Notes: generated from the letters alone by a model not told the origin. A stretch of DNA of 64,000 nucleotides from Nostoc paludosum FACHB-159 (GCF_014698835.1 NZ_JACJTU010000035.1:18528-82527); one strand, 5' to 3'. Numbered from the stretch's first letter, positions 43,217-53,254 are shown. Made by a program: numbers and translations.

Positions 43217-45865
43217 TACCAAATCAATGCTAATCTCTATGGACAAGGCAATGCAGGAAATGTAAATATCAATGCTCAAGGTGCTGTTACTATTACAGGT
43301 CAAAAAAATGATTTAGTTAGTAGAATTAGTAACCTTGTATTTTCAGGAGCAACAGGTAATGGTGGTAATATCAACATCAAATCTAGCTCTTTTGCACTAA
43401 GTAATGATGCTAGCCTCAGTACTAGTATTTTTGGACAGGGGAATGGTGGTAATATATCGATTCAAACATCAGATGCGGTTGAACTTACCCGTAGCTTCAT
43501 ATTTAACAATATTGAAACTGGGGGTGTGGGTAATGGTGGTGAAATTAACATTGCTGCGAGTTCACTTTCTTTGATAGATGGTTCGCAGATTCAATCAGAG
43601 GTTAAAGGTGCTGATAATCAGCTACCAGGAGGACGTGGAAATGCAGGAAATATAAATATCAACGTCCAAGGTGATATCAGTTTTCGTAATTCAATCCCAG
43701 GGCAATATAGCGGGATTGTTTCCGAGGTAGTTGAGGGTGCAATAGGTAATGGTGCGAACGTTACTATCAACACTGGTTCTTTGGAAATAAATGATGGTTC
43801 GGTAATTCAAGGTAGCACTAGAGGAAAAGGTAATTCTGGTAATATCATCATTAATGCTCGTAATAATATTTTGTTAGATGGTAGGAACGGTAATATTTTT
43901 AGCCTGATTATTAATGATGTGCAATCCAATGCTGAAGGTAACGCAGGTAATATTCAAATTACAACAGGTACATTAAAAGCTACCAATGGAGCCTTTATTA
44001 GTAGCAGCAGTATTGGGAAAGGAAATGCTGGGAATATTAGTATTAATGCCCTAGATAATATAGATTTTGATAATGATAGTTTTGCTAATACTAGTGTGGA
44101 AAATGAGGGAGTAAGTGACGGAGAAAATATTTATTTTAATAAAGGAGGTGACATTGAAATTACAACAGGTTCACTTTCTGTTACTAATAGTGCCCGAATA
44201 TCTAGCGCTACTACTGGAGACAAAAATGCAGGAAATATCACTATTAATGCCCGCGATAGAGTAATTGTTGATGGTGGAGAAAATGGTTTATTTACTACCA
44301 TAGGCAATCCTGGGCTAACCAATAGCACAGGTAATGGTGGAAATATCAGCATCAAAGCTGGAGAATTATTTATCAAAAATGGTGCTACAATTAGCGCTTT
44401 TAGTGGTGGTCAAGGTAATGCTGGTAATATCTTTATCGATGCCCGCGATACCGTTATCTTTGACGGAACCAATAGTAAAAATTCTTTAACTGGGGCAATT
44501 ACCTCTGCTATTGAAAGCGGGAATGGTGCAAATATTCAAGTGAAAACAGGGACGCTGAGGTTAACAAATGGTGGTGTAATTCTCACCTCTGCAAAGCAGA
44601 ATGCTGGAAATATAAATATCGATACCCGCGATGCTGTCATTATCGATGGTATTAGTGGCGCTTTTAGTTATTTGTCTGCTGGAGGTGTTGGTAAAGGTGG
44701 AGATATCCAAATAACAACCAACTCTTTAAAACTAAGCAATGGTGGACAACTTAGTGCTACCAGTTTCGGTAAGGGTAATGCAGGTGAAATTATAGTTAAT
44801 GCTGGCGATGCAATTGGCATTGATGGTGTTGGTAGCAATGGAAGTTCAAGCGGTATTTTTACTAGCTTGCAAGGTGGATCTGAAGGTAGAGGAGGTAATA
44901 TTAACCTGAAAACAGGTTCTTTGTTTTTAACCAATGGTGGAATAGTTAATGCTAGTACTTCTTCTACAGGTAATGCAGGTAATATTACCATTGATGCAAG
45001 CGATCGCATTTTAATTGACGGTGTTGGCAGTACTGGTTTTTCTAGTGGCATTTTTAGTCAAGCCAATTCAACAGCGGTGGGCAATGGAGGTAATATTAAC
45101 CTAACAACAAGTTCTTTATTTTTAAATCGCGGGTTAATCAGTTCAAGCAGTGTAGGGCAAGGAAAAGCTGGAGATATTAATATTAATTCTGATTCCGCAA
45201 CTGTTGAGAATCAAGGATTTATTGCAGCAATAACCAACTCTGGTAATGGTGGAAATATTAATTTAACTATCGACGATCTTTTACTATTGCGCGGCGGTAG
45301 CGAAATTTCCACCACCGCAGGTACAGCCCAATCAGGTGGCGATGGCGGTAACATCGATATCAATTCCAGATTTATCATTGCTATTCCTGAAGAAAACAGC
45401 GACATTACAGCCAATGCTTTTACAGGAACAGGCGGAAACGTCGAAATTAACTCACAAGGTATCTTCGGTATTGAGTCGCGTCCAAAACCAACCGAAAAAA
45501 GTGATATTACCGCCAGTTCGGAACAAGGGGTTGCAGGTGTGATTAACATTAACATACCTGATACCAGTTCTATTCAAAACACCTTCACCGAATTATTGCC
45601 ATTCATCGACACCAACGCACTTATCGCCAATAGTTGCATTTCACGCGGTATGAAGCGACAGGAAAACTCCTTTACCGTCATAGGTTCTGGTGGTTTGTCC
45701 AATAGCCGTCCTAGTGTTTCCGTTTCTACCTATACAACTGGAGAAGTGAGAGGTGTCGAAACTACATCCCGTTTTTGGAAGAAAGGCGACCAAATTATCG
45801 AACCGCAAGGATTATATCGAACCAAAAATGGGCAATTGTTATTGAGTCGGGAATGTTCTAAATGA
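43217..45865 (+). pseudogene. 5'-truncated filamentous-hemagglutinin-type exoprotein
   Basis: The frame is open from 43217 (an in-frame TAA lies at 43214-43216) to 45865, about 883 codons. It encodes a beta-helix of repeated GNAGNI.I...D...I.G units and ends with the cyanobacterial C-terminal cap (ALIANSCISRGMKRQENSFTVIG). Intact relatives begin with a signal peptide and a TPS domain for two-partner secretion; neither is present, so the protein could not be exported by its normal route. The first plausible start inside is GTG 43526. The repeat region itself is clean. The 5' end was probably lost by deletion or rearrangement. Confidence 0.75.
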
Positions 45866-45891
45866 AGGTTGTCTATGATATCAAAATTTAT

Positions 45892-45920
45892 GTAGAAACG
45901 TTGCATTGCAACGTCTCTAC
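45892..45920. repeat. Palindrome GTAGAAACGTTGCA-T-TGCAACGTCTCTAC
   Basis: 14-bp arms with one mismatch, between the convergent hemagglutinin remnant and the next minus-strand gene. Same family as 17886 and 53827. Confidence 0.85.
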
Positions 45921-45966
45921 ATCTGGATTCATACCGCAATTCAGTAATGCTGAAAATTTTGTTAGT

Positions 45967-46704
45967 TCATTCTCTGCGAACAGCAATTGTATAACTCGAT
46001 CGCTGCGTAACTTCTCGCTTACTCTTAACCAAGCGAAAGTCATTATCTATATATAAATGTTCTAGAAAAGAAGTAGCTAGGTAGGCTTTTTCAAACTTTT
46101 TGACAGTATTTCTGTCCATATCTTCTAAGTCGAGTTCTTGCTGTAAATCTATCTTTGAGGATGCTTTTCTCAATTTAGATTCGACATTCTTTGTAAACCA
46201 CTTGTCTGCATCCTCAATTGTTAACGGAATTTCTCGATTTGCTAATACCTGAAATATGCCAACATTTTTGATATTCCATTGTTCATTTTCAACTGAATAC
46301 TGTTGCAATATCATTAAGTTATAAGCTGGTAGTTTTGATGCAAACTTTCGCCAAAAACCAGATTGATGTCCTAGCGCATAACGGGCGATATTTGCATAGT
46401 ATCCATCATTATGAAAAATTTGGTAAGACTGCTCGTGTATCCTACCAGGTAAAATATCTTGAAAAGGAATAGTAGACCATATCGGCACCCAAGCTCCGAT
46501 GGCGATCGCCACTTGTTCTGCAACTTTTGGAAATGGGTTACGCTGACTCAATTCTGTACAATATGGCGCTAATTCATTTTTATAAAATTCTACTTTAGCT
46601 TTTAATGGATCTAAATCACGGCCTTTAACAATTTCTATAATATGATTTTTAATTTCTGCCGTACTCCAAGATGTTAATTCTTCAGTACTTATGACATTTG
46701 CCAT
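45967..46704 (-). CDS. Conserved cyanobacterial protein of unknown function
   Basis: The 245-residue soluble protein has the motif VAIGAWVPIWSTIPFQDILPGR followed by IHEQSYQIFHNDGYYANIARY. The wording loosely recalls plastid lipid-associated (PAP/fibrillin) proteins of cyanobacteria, but I cannot assign it. It has an acidic linker and a basic tail. No membrane segment or signal peptide is present. Good coding character and a palindromic repeat beyond its stop support a real gene. Confidence 0.65.
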   Translation of the reverse strand: MANVISTEELTSWSTAEIKNHIIEIVKGRDLDPLKAKVEFYKNELAPYCTELSQRNPFPKVAEQVAIAIGAWVPIWSTIPFQDILPGRIHEQSYQIFHNDGYYANIARYALGHQSGFWRKFASKLPAYNLMILQQYSVENEQWNIKNVGIFQVLANREIPLTIEDADKWFTKNVESKLRKASSKIDLQQELDLEDMDRNTVKKFEKAYLATSFLEHLYIDNDFRLVKSKREVTQRSSYTIAVRRE

Positions 46705-46899
46705 TACCTTGCATTCTGGAAAAATTCCAATTTAACTATAATTACCTGATGAGAAATCTAAGTTCACCCAAAAATATGCCGTAAGAGTGAAAAGGGGGGA
46801 TAAGGAAATAATTTTTAACTTTCACTTCTAACGGGCTAAACGCCACGTTTCCCCTAACAAAACTTCCAATCCCTTATCCCCTGATTTTGCGATCGCCAA

Positions 46900-47232
46900 C
46901 TACCACCAAATTCTATTTCCATTTTCGTCAACTCGCGCTTGACGAATCACGTCGGAAATTTCTTCAGCATCTTTAACGTGGTGAAGTGCTTTCTTTTCGC
47001 CGTTGGGTTCATCGACAACGAAGTAAGTCGGAACTGTAATATGATCTCCTGTAATGTCTGGTGAATCTACAGCAATCTGTTGAGCCTTTTCTTCAACTGA
47101 TTGAGACTCATCAATTTTATCTCCCGGATTTGCAGTTAAGTTTCTTTCTTTTGCAGTCGGCTCTTTGCGAGAATGCCAATCTTCGCTCACTGGTTGATTA
47201 ATTTGATTTTCTTCTTGTTTATTATCAGTCAT
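46900..47232 (-). CDS. Small acidic conserved hypothetical protein
   Basis: The product is 110 residues from the ATG at 47232, chosen because homolog-like sequence begins MTDNKQEE; an upstream extension to 47271 is hydrophobic and unlikely. The first 70 residues are polar and disordered. The C-terminal part is compact: ITVPTYFVVDEPNGEKKALHHVKDAEEISDVIRQA and an ENGNRIWW end. The function is unknown. Confidence 0.65.
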   Translation of the reverse strand: MTDNKQEENQINQPVSEDWHSRKEPTAKERNLTANPGDKIDESQSVEEKAQQIAVDSPDITGDHITVPTYFVVDEPNGEKKALHHVKDAEEISDVIRQARVDENGNRIWW

Positions 47233-47402
47233 GGCTTTTTCAGTTACTAATAAATGTGCTACTAACAACACTTTAGGAAATCAAAGCCATAAAGAGTTCT
47301 TTCTCTGGAAAGAGTTTAAGAATAGATTTAAAAAGTACATGTCTTAAGTTAGATATTAATTCAGAGGTTATTTAGAAACCTCTGACTTTAGAAATAACTA
47401 AT

Positions 47403-48422
47403 TTACTTCTGAGGTTTAAAGGGCGTATATTTTCCCCCTAATGCTTCTACGATGGTACGGGTATTTGCCTGCATCATCTTGATGTAGGAATCTCCATCAC
47501 TTCCTTTGGCACCAATTGAATCTGAATAAAGTTGATTTGGTGCTAATTTCACTCCTGCTTCTTGGGCAACAGTTTTAATTAAAGCTGGGTTAATTGTAGT
47601 TTCAGCGAAAATTGCGGGAACGCCTATTTTTTTAACTGACTCTACCAAGCGCTTGACTGTTTGTGCGCTTGGTTGTTCTTCAGTACTAATGCCTATTAAA
47701 GTACCTGCGATCGCAATTCCATAAGCACGTCCATAATATTGGAATGCATCGTGAGTTGTGATCAGTCTACGCTTATCTTCTGGGATAGTTTGAATCTGTT
47801 GATTAATCCAGCTATGCAACTGTTTTAATTCATTAGTCAATTGCAATGCATTTTTAGTCAATTCTTCTTTATCTTCAGGTGATAATTCAATCAAAGCATC
47901 TCGAATGGCATTCGTCATAGCGATCGCATTTTCCGCACTCCCCCAAACATGAGGATCTGGCACGACTTCGCCTTTGCCTTTGTCTAACTGCAAAGATTTA
48001 ACAGCTTCTCCCACCGGTAACTTCCGCGCCTTTTCACCAGAAGCATTCATTAACTTAATCAATCCTGGTTCTAGGTTATAGCCGTTATATAAAATTAAAT
48101 CCGCTTGTTCCAAAACCCTCGTGTCTGCCGGTACTGGTTCGTAAACATGCGGATCGGCACCCGGTTTGAGGATTCCACTTACTTGAATTTCATCTCCTCC
48201 AACCTCTTGTGCCAAATTAGCAATGATAGTGCTAGTTGCAACCACTCGTGGCTGACTCTCTCCCTTGGCAGTGTTGCGTTTAGGCTCTTTCTCGGTACAA
48301 CTAAATAGAGCCAAAGACACAAGCATTCCCAAACAAATCCGCAAAAGAGTTTTTTTCTTGTTCGTGTTGCTAATCACCTTGCTGTCAAGGTTACTGCCTT
48401 CTATCTGTGGTATTAGTTTCAT
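47403..48422 (-). CDS. Manganese/zinc ABC transporter substrate-binding lipoprotein
   Basis: The 339-residue protein has a signal sequence ending in a lipobox (LALFSC), then the cluster 9 metal-binding fold: VVATSTIIANLAQEVGG, first ligand region GADPHVYEP, second PDPHVWGS, plus a Glu/Asp near IFAETTINP and LYSDSIG. It captures Mn2+ (or Zn2+) outside the inner membrane. It is divergent from the ATPase and permease genes; the shared 175-bp gap would hold both promoters. In Synechocystis the equivalent is MntC, but the metal cannot be fixed by sequence alone. Confidence 0.9.
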   Translation of the reverse strand: MKLIPQIEGSNLDSKVISNTNKKKTLLRICLGMLVSLALFSCTEKEPKRNTAKGESQPRVVATSTIIANLAQEVGGDEIQVSGILKPGADPHVYEPVPADTRVLEQADLILYNGYNLEPGLIKLMNASGEKARKLPVGEAVKSLQLDKGKGEVVPDPHVWGSAENAIAMTNAIRDALIELSPEDKEELTKNALQLTNELKQLHSWINQQIQTIPEDKRRLITTHDAFQYYGRAYGIAIAGTLIGISTEEQPSAQTVKRLVESVKKIGVPAIFAETTINPALIKTVAQEAGVKLAPNQLYSDSIGAKGSDGDSYIKMMQANTRTIVEALGGKYTPFKPQK

Positions 48423-48598
48423 TTATCTTGGATATTACATCTATTTATAGATTTTTTCATATTTCTCTCATTTTTATAGTAAGCTCAAGAAATGAATATT
48501 TAAAAAGAATTATGAAAAACGTTCCTTTTATAGCTAAATTTCCTTTCTCTCCAGTAAATACACGAGAATTATCGCCAAAAACTATCAAGGCTTCTGAT

Positions 48599-49339
48599 AT
48601 GAGTTCCACAGCAGCAATTAACATCGCCCATCTAGGGGTACATTACCGCACACAAGAAGCCTTAAGGGACGTGAACTGTATTGTCAAACCGGGAAAACTA
48701 ACGGGTATTTTTGGCCCCAACGGTGCAGGCAAAAGTACGTTGATGAAGTCAATGTTGGGCTTAGTTCCAGTAACTAGTGGCACAGTAGTATATCAGGGTA
48801 AACCCTTAATGCAACAATTAGATCGAGTTGCATACGTACCACAGCGTAGCCAAATTGACTGGACTTATCCCGCTACCGTTTGGGATGTAGTGATGATGGG
48901 AAGGGTGAAGAAAACAGGATGGTTGCGTAGCTTCTCATCAGTTAGTCGCCAGGTAGCCAAAAATGCCTTGCAAAGAGTTGGAATGATTGAATATTGCGAT
49001 CGCCCCATCGGACAATTATCAGGAGGACAGCAACAGCGCGTATTTTTAGCCCGTGCTTTAACCCAGCAAGCAGAAATTTTCTGTTTTGATGAACCATTGG
49101 TAGGTATCGATCAAAAAACCCAATCAGTTATTTTTGAAGTTTTTCATGAACTCGCTGCTGATAACAAAATCGTGCTAGTAGTTAACCACGATTTAGGAGA
49201 ATCAATCGCCCATTTTGATGATTTAATATTATTAAATCGTGAACTAGTCGCCACAGGTTCGCGCCAACAAGTACTCACAGAACAAAATCTCAATCTTGCT
49301 TATGGTGGAAAAGTTATGTACTTTTCTGATGCAGCATAA
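48599..49339 (+). CDS. Manganese/zinc ABC transporter ATP-binding protein
   Basis: The ABC ATPase has Walker A GPNGAGKST, signature LSGGQQQR, Walker B EIFCFDEPLVGID and the H-loop VVNHDLGE. The ATG at 48599 is chosen because AAGG (48587-48590) sits eight bases ahead and the ABC fold starts soon after; an earlier ATG at 48512 would add 29 residues. It powers metal uptake with the permease encoded 142 bp downstream and the binding protein encoded divergently. Confidence 0.9.
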   Translation: MSSTAAINIAHLGVHYRTQEALRDVNCIVKPGKLTGIFGPNGAGKSTLMKSMLGLVPVTSGTVVYQGKPLMQQLDRVAYVPQRSQIDWTYPATVWDVVMMGRVKKTGWLRSFSSVSRQVAKNALQRVGMIEYCDRPIGQLSGGQQQRVFLARALTQQAEIFCFDEPLVGIDQKTQSVIFEVFHELAADNKIVLVVNHDLGESIAHFDDLILLNRELVATGSRQQVLTEQNLNLAYGGKVMYFSDAA

Positions 49340-49344
49340 ATGTA

Positions 49345-49460
49345 ATGGGGCATAGGGCATGGGGCATGGGGATAAGGGAGATTGGGGCGGAATAACTCTT
49401 AACTCTTAAATTCTGACTTACAATGCCCAATGCCCGATGCCCGATGCCCGATGACCAATG
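49345..49460. repeat. Inverted heptamer tracts between ATPase and permease genes
   Basis: GGGCATA/GGGCATG units (about 49347-49372) face CAATGCCCAATGCCCGATGCCC units (about 49421-49452). The two are complementary and can form a long hairpin in the operon mRNA. Confidence 0.75.
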
Positions 49461-49481
49461 ACTAATGACTAGTGACAAAAT

Positions 49482-50327
49482 ATGTTAGAAGCGTTAATTG
49501 AGCCGTTAAGCTCCGGCTTTATGCAGCGGGCGCTGGCGATCGCGATTTTAGTTGGTTTGTTGTGTGCGGTGGTTGGTAGTTACTTGATGGTGCAGCGATT
49601 GGCATTGCTGGGTGATGCAATCAGTCATTCGGTTTTGCCAGGGTTAGCGATCGCTTTTATGTTGGGAGCGAATATATATATCGGGGCGTTTATTGCCGGA
49701 GTTGTGAGTACAATGGCCATCGCCTGGATTAGAGTGCGATCGCCAATCAAAGAAGATGCGGCAATGGGCATAGTTTTTTCGGCGTTCTTTGCCCTTGGTA
49801 TCACATTAATTACTGTTATTCAAAAAGATAACAAAATCGATTTGAATCACTTTTTATTCGGCAATATTCTCAGCGTTACTGTTGATGAAGTGCGCCACAC
49901 TGCTATTATCGCAGCTATTGTTCTCACAGTAGTTTTTTTAATATACAAAGAGCTTTTATTTTACACCTTTGACCCATTAGGCGCTCAAGCCGCAGGTTTG
50001 CCAGTCAATTTGCTTAACTTTGGATTGATGATATTGATTGCTTTAACAATTGTCGCTAGCATGACAACTGTAGGCGTAATTTTAGTACTTTCACTTTTGA
50101 TTACACCAGGAGCCACCGCTTATTTACTAGTGAAACGTCTCAACCAAGTAATGATTTTGGGTGCGGTAATTGGCGTAATTTCTAGTATTAGTGGGATGTA
50201 CCTTAGCTACTATTATAATTTGCCTTCTGGCCCAGCAATTGTTTTAGTAGTTTCGGGATTATTTTTATTAGCGTTATTATTTAGTCCCAAACACGGGGTT
50301 TTGATACCAAGCGGAAATAAAAAATAG
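49482..50327 (+). CDS. Manganese/zinc ABC transporter permease
   Basis: The 281-residue membrane protein has about eight hydrophobic helices. It has the family stretches LVGLLCAVVGSYLMVQRLALLGDAISHSVLPG and TTVGVILVLSLLITPGATAYLL, typical of the ABC-3 permeases. It pairs with the ATPase upstream. The start ATG lies in AATATGTTAGAAGCG. The gene converges on the next one with only seven bases between stops. Confidence 0.92.
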   Translation: MLEALIEPLSSGFMQRALAIAILVGLLCAVVGSYLMVQRLALLGDAISHSVLPGLAIAFMLGANIYIGAFIAGVVSTMAIAWIRVRSPIKEDAAMGIVFSAFFALGITLITVIQKDNKIDLNHFLFGNILSVTVDEVRHTAIIAAIVLTVVFLIYKELLFYTFDPLGAQAAGLPVNLLNFGLMILIALTIVASMTTVGVILVLSLLITPGATAYLLVKRLNQVMILGAVIGVISSISGMYLSYYYNLPSGPAIVLVVSGLFLLALLFSPKHGVLIPSGNKK

Positions 50328-50334
50328 ATTTTTC

Positions 50335-50841
50335 CTATTGGTTGTACAGCCCATAAGATGATTTAACTGCCCATTGTTCGCCAGTTCTTTCCAAATACAG
50401 TAAATTTCCACACTGGGGTGGCCCCGCTGGACAATGGGCAGTTATCTGAATTAATGCTTGTGAAAAATCTAAAGATAATCCTGGTCTACTCAAAGTATGT
50501 ATGATACACCATCTATAATTATAGTCATTTGAAATTTTATCAGACTCTTCCTTGGAAATCAGAGTAGTTTGAGGATTTGTCAGAAATGGAGTTAATAAGC
50601 AAGGTTGATTGTTGATTGAAATCCAATCGTCGTAAGTCTCTTTTTGAAGATTGGGGAAACCTACAATCCTCATTCCATAAATTAACATTTCTGGAATCCG
50701 CAGAAATTCCCAGGAAATATCGGGCTTCAGAGAAGTACTAGTTATCAGATAACTATTGGACGTTTCAACCAAGAAATCTTCTTTCCTCATTGAATGATTG
50801 ATGACAGCGGACAAAACTTGTGATTCGTATGGCGATCGCAT
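50335..50841 (-). CDS. Hypothetical protein
   Basis: The 168-residue soluble protein has no family I recognise. It has a Trp/Tyr-rich middle (ISWEFLRIPEMLIYGMRIVGF) and a Cys-containing segment (ITAHCPAGPPQCGNLLYLERTG) near the C-terminus. Coding character is good and the stop nearly touches the permease stop. Confidence 0.6.
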   Translation of the reverse strand: MRSPYESQVLSAVINHSMRKEDFLVETSNSYLITSTSLKPDISWEFLRIPEMLIYGMRIVGFPNLQKETYDDWISINNQPCLLTPFLTNPQTTLISKEESDKISNDYNYRWCIIHTLSRPGLSLDFSQALIQITAHCPAGPPQCGNLLYLERTGEQWAVKSSYGLYNQ

Positions 50842-51352
50842 ATAGCCCTAAATGAAAGTTTTCCAATAATAAACAATATTTATTGCTGAAATTTATGCAA
50901 GCTATTGTCAAGTAAAAAGGCTATGTTGTAGGAGTTTAGCAATGCGCTTTAGTTCTACAACATATCAAGCTCAAGTAAGCTGCATTCTAACTTAGCTCTA
51001 TGCACTACTTTAGCCTTGACACGACAGAGCGATTATCTTTTACAAACAGCTATTTTAAGTAAAGTACGAAGAAACATCCACCCTAAGATAGATAATTTAT
51101 TTAAAGTTAATTTTAAGTTTGCCAACATTTCTATCACCACCATAGTTTTTCTCAATATCAAAAGGTCTAGTATAAAGCAGCAGATAAGAATAAAATAAGA
51201 TGTTAATTAGCGACTGTAGCAATAGTGCTTCATTAGCTTAAATTTGTCAGTTATTAGGTCAGATAAACCGAAAAGTTAAAGGAAACAAAGCCTAAACTTT
51301 TCAGTTTAGTCTGCCACACAATGTTGGCTAACTATTTAGATATTGGGAAAGA
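50842..51352. other. Intergenic region without recognised features
   Basis: AT-rich, with a repeated TAAGCTAAAT-like wording but no strong hairpin. A short open frame at 51016-51198 has no start signal or recognisable sequence. Confidence 0.5.
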
Positions 51353-51574
51353 ATGCTTAAACGTCGCACAATACTAGCTGGTCTAACTGTGCTTGGCTTA
51401 ACATTGGCCGTGAGTACAAAAGTCTATGGCCAATCCACTAGCGGCCCAGAAGCTTGGGAGACTGTCTATAATGATGCAGTTGCCGGAGCAACAACGACAA
51501 TTACAGTTTCGATTTTTACCATATTATTTAGCCTGCTAAAATTCTTCAACTTGGCAGGTTTTTGGGGCGGTTAA
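51353..51574 (+). CDS. Small secreted or membrane peptide
   Basis: The 73-residue protein has a signal-peptide-like N-terminus (LKRRTILAGLTVLGLTLAVS followed by KVYGQ) and a hydrophobic C-terminal helix ending FFNLAGFWGG. GGGAAAG lies just before the ATG. The function is unknown; size and topology suggest a small membrane or exported peptide. Confidence 0.5.
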   Translation: MLKRRTILAGLTVLGLTLAVSTKVYGQSTSGPEAWETVYNDAVAGATTTITVSIFTILFSLLKFFNLAGFWGG

Positions 51575-51612
51575 CCTTCTGCCCATACGCAAACACAGCA
51601 AAAGCCTAAATC

Positions 51613-51692
51613 AGCTATTACGCTTTTAAATTGTACGGTCATTCGTGTTATTGACTGTTGAAGCTTGACAGCTAACCTTCAACAGCCAACAC
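51613..51692. repeat. Repeat with inverted partner about 4 kb away
   Basis: AGCTATTACGCTTTTAAATTG and the distal TAACCTTCAACAGCCAACAC match, in opposite orientation, sequence at 55672-55743 (20 of the first 21 bases identical). The two bracket the carbonic-anhydrase-like/peroxidase block. Confidence 0.75.
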
Positions 51693-51793
51693 GAAAAAAT
51701 GTACTGCTTTAAATGTGCGACAGCTGATGGAGTTGTGCATACCATCGCCTTTGGCTCATCGTCGGCGATCGCTTGACTATATCTATATACTCT

Positions 51794-51883
51794 AGGACTT
51801 ACGCAAAAACTCTCTGAAACTCTTATTTCTTTGTGTACTTTGCGTCCTTTGCGGTTAGTTTTTCATTATTTTGCGTAAGTCCT
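51794..51883. mobile_element. MITE-like element with 15-bp terminal inverted repeats
   Basis: AGGACTTACGCAAAA (51794-51808) and TTTTGCGTAAGTCCT (51869-51883) are perfect inverted repeats enclosing 60 bases. It has no coding capacity. Single ends recur near 12851 and 9251. No clear target duplication is seen. Confidence 0.8.
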
Positions 51884-51952
51884 GTACTCGTTAAGGCACT
51901 TAACGCAGATTTTCTCATAGCCAAATACCATAACCCGTGAGGAGTTTTTTCT

Positions 51953-53233
51953 ATGTTCAAACCTCGCGCAATTTTGAGCGCCTCAATCGCAATTATCCTA
52001 GCCCTTGTCATCGGTACACAGATATATAAACAACCCGCCGTTGCTTCTGGAAGTGGGTGTAATCCAACCTCGAATAACCTACCCATCTGCCCAAGTACAG
52101 CACCGTCAGACTCAGCTAGTTTCATTGACCCAACTGCGACAATCACCAATCCCACAAATATTAGTTTGGGCGAAAGAGTCTACGTTGCGCCATTTGCCCA
52201 GTTAGACGCCACTACTGCCCCCATTAGCATCGCTGAAGATTCTAACGTCCAAGACCAAGTGAGAATTATAGCTTCGGGAACGGGAGTGGAGATTGGGCCG
52301 CGAGTCATTATGGCACACATGGCCACCATCAAAGGTGCAGCTAAAATCGGTACTCAAGGCTCAACCGGGCCTTTTACTGACCCAGCTACAAATACTCAGT
52401 TCAGCAACACTACTCCAGAGACATTTCTCGCCTTCAACTGTGAAATAGATGGTGCAACCATAGAAGGAAACACAGTAGTCAACTTTCTCTCGCGGGTTGG
52501 CCCTGGTGTGACTTTACCAGCAGGTAAAGTCGTCCTGCCAGGTAAAAACGTTACAACTAACCTCCAAGCTAGTAGTGGTAGCTTGGGCAAGGTGGCAAAC
52601 CTCACACAAGCTGACGTTGCATTAATGGAAGCCATCATTGAAGTCAATGAAGCATTTGCCAAAGGTTACACAGAATTAGCCAGAGCAGATTCGTCAAACG
52701 TAACAGGAATAAATTACGCTCCAGTCACAGCTTTTAACCCTGGAGGTCTGCCCCAGATAGGTGGGAATGTCACTCGCAATCCAAACTTCCGTAACCGCAT
52801 CATCGGCAATGTCGTTCTGGAAGATTCTTTAACCAGCCTCAACTACAAAATAGGTAATAGAATTTCGCTGCGTGCCGATGAGGGTCAACCTTTTAATGTT
52901 GGGCAAATTTTTGGTATGGCAAACGATGTTGTCTTTCATGCTTTAGAAACAACTAGTTTGACTTTAGGTGATTTTGTTGGCTACGGGCCTCGCGCTCTAG
53001 TTCATGGGGGTAGGCAGGTTGTCAATGGTGTTGCTAATGGCCCGGAAACCAGGATAGGCGATCTTGTAGGGCTAGCACCGGACTCCGTTATATTCCGTTC
53101 AGTTATTGGCAGTAAATCGGCAGTTGGGCTAAAAAGTGCAGTATTCAATTCTACAGTACCTTCCAGAACGTATATCCGTTCTCGAACAATCTATGCCGAC
53201 AACGGCAGCATCATTACACCTGTAGAGTGGTAA
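51953..53233 (+). CDS. Secreted gamma-carbonic-anhydrase-like protein, two-half
   Basis: The 426-residue protein has a signal peptide (residues 1-31) and hexapeptide-repeat regions in two halves. The N-half holds SNVQD (97-101), matching the Asn/Gln/Asp around Gln75 of the archaeal enzyme Cam, and MAH with His122 where Cam has His117, but Cam His81 and His122 equivalents look absent (Lys127). The C-half holds LRADEG (Arg307, Asp309, Glu310) and FHALET with His329 (Cam His81) and VHGG with His351 (Cam His122), lacking the SNVQD. Activity as carbonate dehydratase is plausible but inferred. It is 21 bp upstream of the next gene, so the two are an operon. Confidence 0.75.
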   Translation: MFKPRAILSASIAIILALVIGTQIYKQPAVASGSGCNPTSNNLPICPSTAPSDSASFIDPTATITNPTNISLGERVYVAPFAQLDATTAPISIAEDSNVQDQVRIIASGTGVEIGPRVIMAHMATIKGAAKIGTQGSTGPFTDPATNTQFSNTTPETFLAFNCEIDGATIEGNTVVNFLSRVGPGVTLPAGKVVLPGKNVTTNLQASSGSLGKVANLTQADVALMEAIIEVNEAFAKGYTELARADSSNVTGINYAPVTAFNPGGLPQIGGNVTRNPNFRNRIIGNVVLEDSLTSLNYKIGNRISLRADEGQPFNVGQIFGMANDVVFHALETTSLTLGDFVGYGPRALVHGGRQVVNGVANGPETRIGDLVGLAPDSVIFRSVIGSKSAVGLKSAVFNSTVPSRTYIRSRTIYADNGSIITPVEW

Positions 53234-53254
53234 GCCAATAACTTTTGCGTAATT

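Larger units (their letters stand above)
51575..51952. other. Intergenic region with an inverted-repeat partner and a small element
   Basis: It holds the repeat 51613-51692, which recurs inverted at 55672-55743, a HIP1 octamer near 51767 and the small element at 51794-51883. No gene is seen. Confidence 0.55.

Noticed and set aside
43055..43303. 82-codon minus-strand open frame
   Set aside because: It overlaps the truncated hemagglutinin frame and has no recognisable sequence.
51016..51198. 60-codon open frame
   Set aside because: Weak TTG start, no ribosome-binding site, AT-driven composition.
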